Position numbers and translations under genes: made by a program. Shown piece by piece: positions 62,501 through 64,000 of a DNA stretch of 64,000 nucleotides (positions are counted from its first letter, which is position 1; every line of letters starts with the position of its first letter). This DNA comes from Cyclobacteriaceae bacterium (lineage in GTDB: Bacteria; Bacteroidota; Bacteroidia; Cytophagales; Cyclobacteriaceae), in NCBI GenBank assembly GCA_019638275.1, contig JAHBUC010000003.1, positions 372,001-436,000 of the forward strand, in the 5' to 3' direction. The notes below the pieces were generated by a model. That model was not told the DNA's origin, ran no database searches, and saw nothing but the letters and a program-made list of their open reading frames with translations.

Positions 62501-64000
62501 ATGGGGCGGTATTTTTTATCGTAATGCGTTACGGAGTTGAGCCATCGGTTATCGCCTCCCAGCATGCGTACTTTTGATCCGGTTGTGTGACCTTTTGCCT
62601 GTTGAACATTGTTTACTTTCAATAACTCGGCATCTTGAGGATAGCCTGCTACATTTACAAAACTGAAATTATTGCTTTGTTGATCCCAACCCGAATATCC
62701 AAGAAAAGCATAGTTGTCGTAATAGGTCACCGTAAGCAGATTAGTTTCAGAAATACCCGAAGTTGGAAAGGTGGTTGTCCATGAATACCCGGTTGCATTG
62801 TTTTGTTCCGTTTCAAACCGGGTAGCTGATGTATTTGCATTCGTTCGCAACGTGGAAAGCGCTGTAGTGGTAACATACAAGCCTGTTATAATCGGGCGAT
62901 TAAAACGATCGTACTTAGTGAATAAATACTCATTGCGTGTACGCTGATCGGGGTCTTGTGTGAGCACCACGCGGTTCCACTTATCGTACACCGTAAAAAA
63001 CCATCCCTTATAGGCTTCTGGAGTTGTATCTTCAATGTAACCGGGTATACGTTTCGCAATTTGCCGCTGCTCATCATCGTATTGATACTGAAAGGCCCAG
63101 CGGTCAAGAAATGATTCCTTATTGGCAGTAGAGGCACCATCAAACTCCGAAGCTAATCTCGCTACGCCTTCTGGTTGTATCACAAACATAAGCAACCCCG
63201 ATGGCGAATAGATATAGTGCGTATCGAACCATTCGGTTGCGTTACCCACCCGGTTCATTACCAGTTGCCCGCGGAGGTTGCTGTACGCTTTGGTGATTTT
63301 GCCTTCCTCATCGGTGGTTTCCTGCACCATCAAGGTATTGGGGGCATGGGAACCGTTGCGCTCGGGCAGGCCAGTAATGTAATCTTTCCACAGCGGCACT
63401 TCGTCAGCGACATTTAATTTTGAAAACGTGGTTATCTTTCGGGGGACAGCATTCCAATCATCATCGCGTGGACTGATCACATCGATTATTCGATTCAACG
63501 GAGAATTTTCATATACATTTTCCTTATAAGGTTTAAAAGCGCTTGAAACTCCGGGTGGAGGATTGGAATAAAAACTGGTGTGTTCTTCAGCGGTAGCAAC
63601 CAATGCATCGGCACGGTACTTACCCGCAAAATCTGACTCTATGGCGTATGGCAGGTACTCCTTATCCTGCCGGCCATACGCATCATACGCAACAGGAAGT
63701 ACAACATCACGCTGAGATGGACTGCCCGCAACCGTTACCGACTGAAGGTTTCTTCCCAACCCGTCAACATATTGATACGAGGTAGCTTTTTGCTGGACAC
63801 TTAATAAACTAAGTTGACTCTCCTGTGTAATCCCCGGAACAAGAACGGTTTCGGTTCGCACAAAATTCTGATCCAGGCTGGGTGGTTGATTAACAAGATT
63901 GTCATACCGGCAAAAGAACTCCCCTTGTGAAGCAGCGCTTACGTTAAAACCGGGTAACAACCTAACCTCACTACTGAAAACATAGGATTTCCCTTCATAG
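59566..64000 (-). CDS. RHS-repeat protein with variable C-terminal tip (5' end outside window)
   Basis: The frame is open from the stop at 59566 to the right edge, 1478 full codons; the N-terminus lies outside. It contains many YD-type repeats (for example YDAYGRQDKEY, YDKWNRVVLTQD, YDHAGRLLTTHHQ, YDATGNKLSQ) and the RHS-associated core near its end (KDHQGNVRVVYGP, FQGQELQKDLDLGWYQFKWR, then HDPAMGRFGAVDP). After the core and a VELEGLES junction (about 60310) comes a unique tip of about 250 residues, rich in Gly, Asn and Ser with strand patterns (GNLNASYNSAGSFTLGVGVQ), ending in SQVYEFR. In this family the core forms a cage that holds the tip, a toxin. The tip matches no toxin I recognise. 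Hand counts give 14 G+C of 60 in one tip line (59701-59760) against 29 of 60 in one core line (60421-60480). Confidence 0.9.
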   Translation of the reverse strand, partial: YEGKSYVFSSEVRLLPGFNVSAASQGEFFCRYDNLVNQPPSLDQNFVRTETVLVPGITQESQLSLLSVQQKATSYQYVDGLGRNLQSVTVAGSPSQRDVVLPVAYDAYGRQDKEYLPYAIESDFAGKYRADALVATAEEHTSFYSNPPPGVSSAFKPYKENVYENSPLNRIIDVISPRDDDWNAVPRKITTFSKLNVADEVPLWKDYITGLPERNGSHAPNTLMVQETTDEEGKITKAYSNLRGQLVMNRVGNATEWFDTHYIYSPSGLLMFVIQPEGVARLASEFDGASTANKESFLDRWAFQYQYDDEQRQIAKRIPGYIEDTTPEAYKGWFFTVYDKWNRVVLTQDPDQRTRNEYLFTKYDRFNRPIITGLYVTTTALSTLRTNANTSATRFETEQNNATGYSWTTTFPTSGISETNLLTVTYYDNYAFLGYSGWDQQSNNFSFVNVAGYPQDAELLKVNNVQQAKGHTTGSKVRMLGGDNRWLNSVTHYDKKYRPIQVITENHLGGILRTITQFDFVGKVLKEQLYNAHASLTIQNRYTYDHAGRLLTTHHQVNSQPEVLMASNKYNELGQLIEKNIHSTDNGTTFLQSVDYRYNIKGWLTNINNTSFTSTWANDDTNDLFGMELQYYVPTPANVGATGDVQPQKSLYDGNISAIKWKTDTKQGTPEERIYVFDYDVISRLKKAHYARNTASATSPVWTGDSGMFDETIHGYDKNGNIKVTDGTGNPLIALTRLGKVQGAKATIDQLKYGYRLSNKHSNRLIDMDDTGNTSLGFKPATASITEEYQYYNNGNLKFDHNKGISNIVYNHLNLVKEVQFTRPGGQIDKIEYTYDATGNKLSQLVRINGSQVWKTDYVGGMQYDNGALSFFITKEGRVVKNNNTFDYEYFHKDHQGNVRVVYGPLKETLTYRATMENPGGSSTIAQQEETTFKNIASTRHPNETFNYTTSSELVVAPDKSARCNGFNDTNYRPVGPAKMLAVNTGDKVYMETYAKYSQVTGSSSVITTAALLSAFTAPFNIVNAGETTTLYQSFNANLPGVSAGMGSGTTVPKAYLVWMFFNSSYQFVNAGGQAITTSAYNAFEKLSRSFTATQNGYLYIYVANESNVSAAASVYFDETYIVHEKNNVTLQVLQTSDYYPFGLSFNHYQADRLKETSPGNYAPELRNRYLFQGQELQKDLDLGWYQFKWRMHDPAMGRFGAVDPLGEKYVHNGTYVFSENKLTAHVELEGLESVLTTAQGSPENGYTRTENTNEMIRERDGLLSVHLLRKSLPEQAQAEIPTEGIVIVLLGEKGNYLGYRTIPEPENVSSTSKASYSDVENVRDLLYVVGVKAEETLGPRVDNFRDNLQSVEIGVEGRGGIKGFNAGFEFGSRSTTPNNMLLYGKINGEVSLNNVSIVNFLQPDISLKFFIRFNTNESQIIGNKFSTSFGNLNASYNSAGSFTLGVGVQNPSFNVRAGLNGQVDLIDWRSQVYEFR

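Overview
The window looks like chromosomal DNA of a Bacteroidota bacterium, most likely of the order Cytophagales. The signs are -7 promoter elements of the form TAnnTTTG (upstream of rnpB, ald and others), start regions without clear Shine-Dalgarno sequences, an 800-residue FtsX/MacB-type permease array, a DUF2279 protein next to a giant TamB, a fused E1 alpha/beta dehydrogenase, a short-form AMP nucleosidase, an ExbB/ExbD operon and a Bacteroidota-style RHS protein. No phage, plasmid backbone, CRISPR array or intact insertion sequence is visible.

Layout. 1-3688 (minus): three envelope-type genes, namely a MORN protein cut by the left edge, a DUF2490 outer-membrane-like protein and a YwqK/MORN_2-like protein. 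4062-4349: a tiny lysine-rich protein. 4484-17215: an efflux-type ABC system (three FtsX permeases, one ATPase, one HlyD adaptor; minus) divergent from a sigma-54 response regulator and histidine kinase (plus). The divergent region carries two palindromes 20 bp apart and a sigma-54-like promoter facing the adaptor gene. 17231-21574 (minus): a lipoprotein, an HNH protein, an NlpC/P60 protein lacking its catalytic cysteine, smpB, a hot-dog thioesterase and tsaD. 21573-27490 (plus): tamB, a DUF2279 protein and a small YbjN-like protein. 27510-27917: RNase P RNA with palindromic additions, then a sigma-54 activator without a DNA-binding domain.

29141-39642: housekeeping and metabolic genes (41-residue lipoprotein, LuxE-like ligase, lipoprotein, E1 fusion, alanine dehydrogenase, HsdR_N-type protein, AMP nucleosidase, UMF1 transporter) and an ExbB/membrane protein/ExbD/ExbD operon. 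39871-40050: a tRNA-Ser(GGA) gene with an interrupted partial copy beside it. 40108-46012 (minus): one tight operon of GT2, PP2C phosphatase, polysaccharide deacetylase, glycosyltransferase, TatD and asparaginase. 46084-57081 (plus): ruvC followed by a surface-polysaccharide cluster (flippase, YfhO-like protein, two GT-B-type proteins, SpsF-like cytidylyltransferase, pyruvyltransferase, NeuB-family synthase, PseG-like protein), which suggests a nonulosonic-acid-decorated glycan.

57506-64000 (minus): a coiled-coil/beta-barrel protein, a two-helix membrane protein and a large RHS protein that runs off the right edge. The last ~250 residues of the RHS protein and the gene 8 bp downstream are visibly more AT-rich than the RHS core, the pattern of an exchangeable toxin tip with its immunity gene. 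This is the best candidate for an undescribed system. Other points of interest are the sigma-54 control region, the NlpC/P60 pseudoenzyme and the split tRNA-Ser copy.
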